Below are positions 60,450 through 64,000 of a DNA stretch of 64,000 nucleotides, piece by piece. Position 1 is the stretch's first letter; the number at the start of each line of letters is the position of its first letter. The notes under the pieces were generated by a model. That model made no database searches. It was not told where the DNA came from and worked only from the letters and a program-made list of their open reading frames with translations. A program made the translations under genes and the position numbers. Origin of the DNA: Sphagnum magellanicum (lineage: Eukaryota; Streptophyta; Sphagnopsida; Sphagnales; Sphagnaceae); assembly GCA_021904315.1 (NCBI GenBank), contig CM038917.1:19700041-19764040 (forward strand), in the 5' to 3' direction.

Positions 60450-63400
60450 GCTCTTTGGCTTAGTGATCCTATTAAATTTTTGTTCTTTCTTCATGTGGTT
60501 GTCTGGATGAATGCCATCTAAATCTGGGAGTGAAATGTCCATACCATGTTTTAGCTGCAAAAACTTGCAGACTACATCTGGAATGGAAGCATTAGCTTAG
60601 TATTTTCTGCCCCAGCGGTTGTATCCTTGAGGGTTAGAGTTCTCTGAACTAATGGTTCCAAGATATTCCCCAGTCTAATTGCTAGTGTTTTCTGAACCAG
60701 TGGTTGTTTCCTTGAGAACTGAATTCTGTGAACTAATTGGTCAAGATATTCTCTGGTGTGATTGCATTGTAAATAATGAACAATGATGCAAACAATGGAG
60801 CAGTGCTCAATACCAAGACAGCTTTTCCCTTTTTTCATCATCAGTGCATTATCTATAGTCTATTACTCATCGGTGTTTGTCTCTGCTCTGCCAGAACTTC
60901 ACTTGAAGACTATGGATGGGAACTTTGCTGATCCTCCATGGCTTAGGTCATTGCAACCTAGAGCTGTAGCAGTTGCATTTACCATTTTTTTCCTCAAATG
61001 CTGCATATGCCCAATGTGCACTGAGTTGATGGTAATCAGAACAATGGCATTACAGATTCAACCATTTTGTATAGGGTAAAGCCCTGGCAGCAGGGCATTA
61101 CACTTGTGAACCGAGGGTGGAGACCGAGGGTTACCTGCCACAAAACATATGTGGCTAGTCTCCTACCAGCAATATGTCAGAACCCAGGGAGTGGGTGTTG
61201 CATTAAATGGTGAAATGGAACAACCTGCCAATGAGAGTTTTATGCCTGTAGTAGGCATGGAAACTTTCCCCTCATTTGCCTTGTGATTATGTGTGTTTGG
61301 GTGCATCATATCCAATGCCTTCTGCTTTATGATGGATAAAAAAAATGCATGCGGGTCCATTCTAAAAACATTGGAGGAAGAGGGAAGGCATTCAGCTACC
61401 ACTTGTGAATGCCTTGTGCATTCTACTCCCGAATTGAGTTATATAATAGTTTCACAACTATTTCAACACTATGTCCTTCACATTTGCTTGTCAAAAAGTA
61501 AATCAACAATGATTTAACTTGAATAATTTGCCTCTGTTATGTATAGGCTAAGGCCCACTGAGGAGGCATAAAATGATTGCCCCCAACATGACAATAGCTG
61601 AATTCCCAGGCCCAAATTAAAGGAGCACCCCCATTCATTATGCACTCTTGTAAATGTCTTGGGTAAGGTCTTGTGTACATGCTTGTTGAATAATTAATCA
61701 ATTAATTCTGAGGATTCCATTTCAACAAATGATACATTTCCAAATATTCCATCAGATTCTTCATTTTCCTTCAGAATTTTTTTTTATGAAAATTTCAACA
61801 TTTCTGAAAATAATATAATTAGTGTTGAATTGGCCCACTGCAGGTACTATGATAATTTTCTTTACCAAGAAACTGAGAAATAATGAGAGGCACCTTGTAA
61901 ACCATCAAACCTCCTTTGAGAAGTGGAACCCTGTAGTACAATCCTCAAGGTACTGGCCCTAGTCTACAAGGAAAGGTACCATTCATTCTCTTATAAGTTG
62001 TGACTAAGAAAATTTTGCCAAGTCTTTGCAAAATGACAATGGCAAAAAAAGCTGTTTCAAATAGGAACACAAAACACCAAATCCAACATAAGCACACAAA
62101 CAAGCAAGTTACTGAATGAGGGCTCTACCCTTCACTACAACTCAAATTTACTCATTGAGCAATGGTTCTGCCATTTATGACATACATGTTCAAGTCAACT
62201 TGTTTAACGATGCCTGTTCCTTTAGTGTCAAGCAGCTAATCCCATAATGGCTCTGCCTCTTCTTGCAAGTTCAAATCAGCAAAAAAAACATTTAAACTAA
62301 AAAATGTTTCATGAAGTTCCCTAACAATCAACTCACAATAGAATTATCCTTAAAGTCAGGCGATGAGGGGGCGAGAACAGCCAGTTTCAGCATAATAAGG
62401 CAGCAAACATGTAACTAGTAATGAAAATTTCACTAAAGGAAATAATTGGGATCCAAACTAGTTTTTCCACCAACTTCGGTGGCAAACTGAGTTTCATCCT
62501 GTATTTCCTTTTTCCTGACCGCATGCACTGCTGTTACATATATTTTCACTGCTCCTACCTGTACAACTACTATAATTACTCTTGAACCGTGTGCATTAAA
62601 TGCTGAGTTTCAGCATTTCATACTCAGATTTAATAATAAAATTTCCTTACTTTGCGGATAGCACTGAAGGAGGGGATAGGGGGCGAAAGCAGAGGAGATA
62701 GGGGATGAAACAGAGGGTGACTTTATGGTAACCCTGATGCACAATAATAATTGATGACCATTCCTCAAAATGTGGAACCAAATGAAGAGTACAACATTTT
62801 GAAATCTCTCCCAAGTCCCTGACAAGCAGAGCCAACAAAAGTGTGGGGGAATCTGACAAAGAAGAATGCGCACAAGTACCTTAATGTACCACAACCTTCC
62901 TTGTTGGTCTGAAGAAGAGGTTGCAATGTTGAAAATATACATGAAAGTGTTAAGCTTTGTGCGCACCTCACTAAAGTCAGAGAAGGATTCAAAAGCTCCA
63001 TATTCTTGTCAAAAGCTCCTTGCACTTTGCATATCTTCTGCATGGGCCAAAGACAAGCCACATTTAAGTACTAGGTAGTTGACTTAGCCAACTCTTCAAA
63101 ATAATTCAAGGGACTGATTCCAAGGACCCCATTGGTCCCAAATAAATTTTTTCATGCCCAGGCAAAAAAACATGAAGCTATCAACATTTAAGTGTCAAAA
63201 TGAACCAGTCAAAACAAAATTTAAAGCTCCCGTTCTAGCAATCTCACTGGCCTTCTACACTTTTTTTCAAGTGAAGTCACAAGCCTATTCCACAGATGCG
63301 ACCAATCTTTATTTATTTATTCATATTTGTGCAAAATTTCAAACCAAAAAAAAGAGAAGAGCTGCCATTTACCGAGCCCCCCTGAATCAGCACCCACACT

Positions 63401-64000
63401 AGTAGCTTCACCTTCTTGAGTGACTCCTCTTAGTGACCAAATTAAACCCAAGAAATGTTAGATTTGAACTTGAAGACCATGAATTAGGGCCACTTTAGAC
63501 AAGGGATCAAAACCCCAGGGATCAGTTTGAACCAAGTTCGACCTTAAATTGGACCTTTTTTTATATTAAAAAAACACTTTTTCCTATGACACTATGAGTG
63601 TATGGAAAGGCTTGGGGACCAATTCGAGGGTTCAATATCAAAAATGTGATTGATATATGAGAAGACTTAGTTAAGCTTTGATCTTTCCTCTTTTTTTCAT
63701 GGTTTTTAATATTTTTTTACTCTTATTGCACACAATGGATGTTTTTAATTATTTTTTTCACATTTTTCATTTTTATCTTTCATTGCAACTGCCTTCTTAT
63801 TTAGTGCTCTCTTGTTTGGAATTGAAATCTTCTTAGGGATCTTTTGAAAATCTAAATTTCATTCTACTCTAAAAATTGATGCTTCAACTTCATTTGTGCA
63901 TTTAAAAAGGCTAAAAATACATTCCTTCAACCACTTTGCGAGAAGACACAAAACCAACTATGTTATCTCTAGAATTAGTCAAAAAAAGGGAAGCTAATGT
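60450..64000. other. Intergenic region without a supported gene
   Basis: Moderately AT-rich DNA. The frame at 60783-61079 (+) and those at 62610-63061 (-) have no recognisable domain. One more copy of the dispersed repeat (AATATAATTAGTGTTGAA, near 61,808) lies here. Confidence 0.5.
61770..61860. repeat. Dispersed AT-rich repeat, copy 6
   Basis: Contains GAAAATTTCAACATTTCTGA and AATATAATTAGTGTTGAA followed by GCAGGTACTATGATAA. Confidence 0.6.

Noticed and set aside
1..64000. CRISPR arrays, bacterial operons or ribosomal RNA genes
   Set aside because: The tandem repeats have no unique spacers, the genes are spliced eukaryotic genes, and no rRNA-like sequence was recognised.

Overview
The window is nuclear DNA of a land plant. 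The evidence is spliced genes with GT-AG introns, two SKP1 genes, an SPX-domain phosphate-signalling gene, a plastid-type DUF92/VTE6 gene, an amaranthin-like lectin fused to an aerolysin-like module, and plant-type transposons (LINE, hAT, pogo-like MITE). Gene density is low: about six genes in 64 kb, with long AT-rich intergenic DNA full of tandem repeats and decayed transposons. I cannot name the species. The transposon style and spacing suggest a non-flowering land plant, but that is only an impression.

Layout. 1-10.7 kb: AT-rich, with three tandem-repeat loci and no gene I can support. 10.7-15.2 kb: a minus-strand LINE. Its ORF1-like, endonuclease and reverse-transcriptase regions all lie in one reading frame of about 1,490 codons, broken by 16 stop codons but no frameshift. 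15.2-20.9 kb: empty AT-rich DNA with homopolymers and microsatellites. 20.9-23.8 kb: a GC-richer promoter region and a two-coding-exon lectin/aerolysin-like gene (+). 23.8-24.2 kb: a 404-bp pogo/Emigrant-like MITE. 27.2-27.7 kb: short duplications. 28.7-30.3 kb: a VTE6-like gene (+) that seems to lack a conserved segment after its first exon. 36.0-38.3 kb: an SPX gene (+), convergent with 39.15-40.23 kb, a single-exon minus-strand gene for a 358-aa protein built from about seven copies of an undescribed (to me) W-x4-G-x2-W motif. 42.1-44.5 kb: a decayed hAT-type transposase. 46.7-48.2 kb (-) and 58.3-60.4 kb (+): two SKP1 genes, head to head, about 10 kb apart. The DNA between them holds a hAT-like MITE, 85-, 63- and 152-bp tandem repeats, and several copies of a dispersed AT-rich repeat. 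60.4-64 kb: no supported gene.

The genes do not form a pathway. SKP1 serves SCF ubiquitin ligases, SPX senses inositol pyrophosphates in phosphate homeostasis, VTE6 makes phytyl diphosphate for tocopherol, and the lectin/aerolysin protein is of a defence-related type. The most novel items are the W-motif repeat protein and the LINE whose decay looks almost purely like C-to-T (and G-to-A) transitions. All exon boundaries were read by eye from splice signals, reading-frame phase and remembered family sequence; no search or alignment was run.
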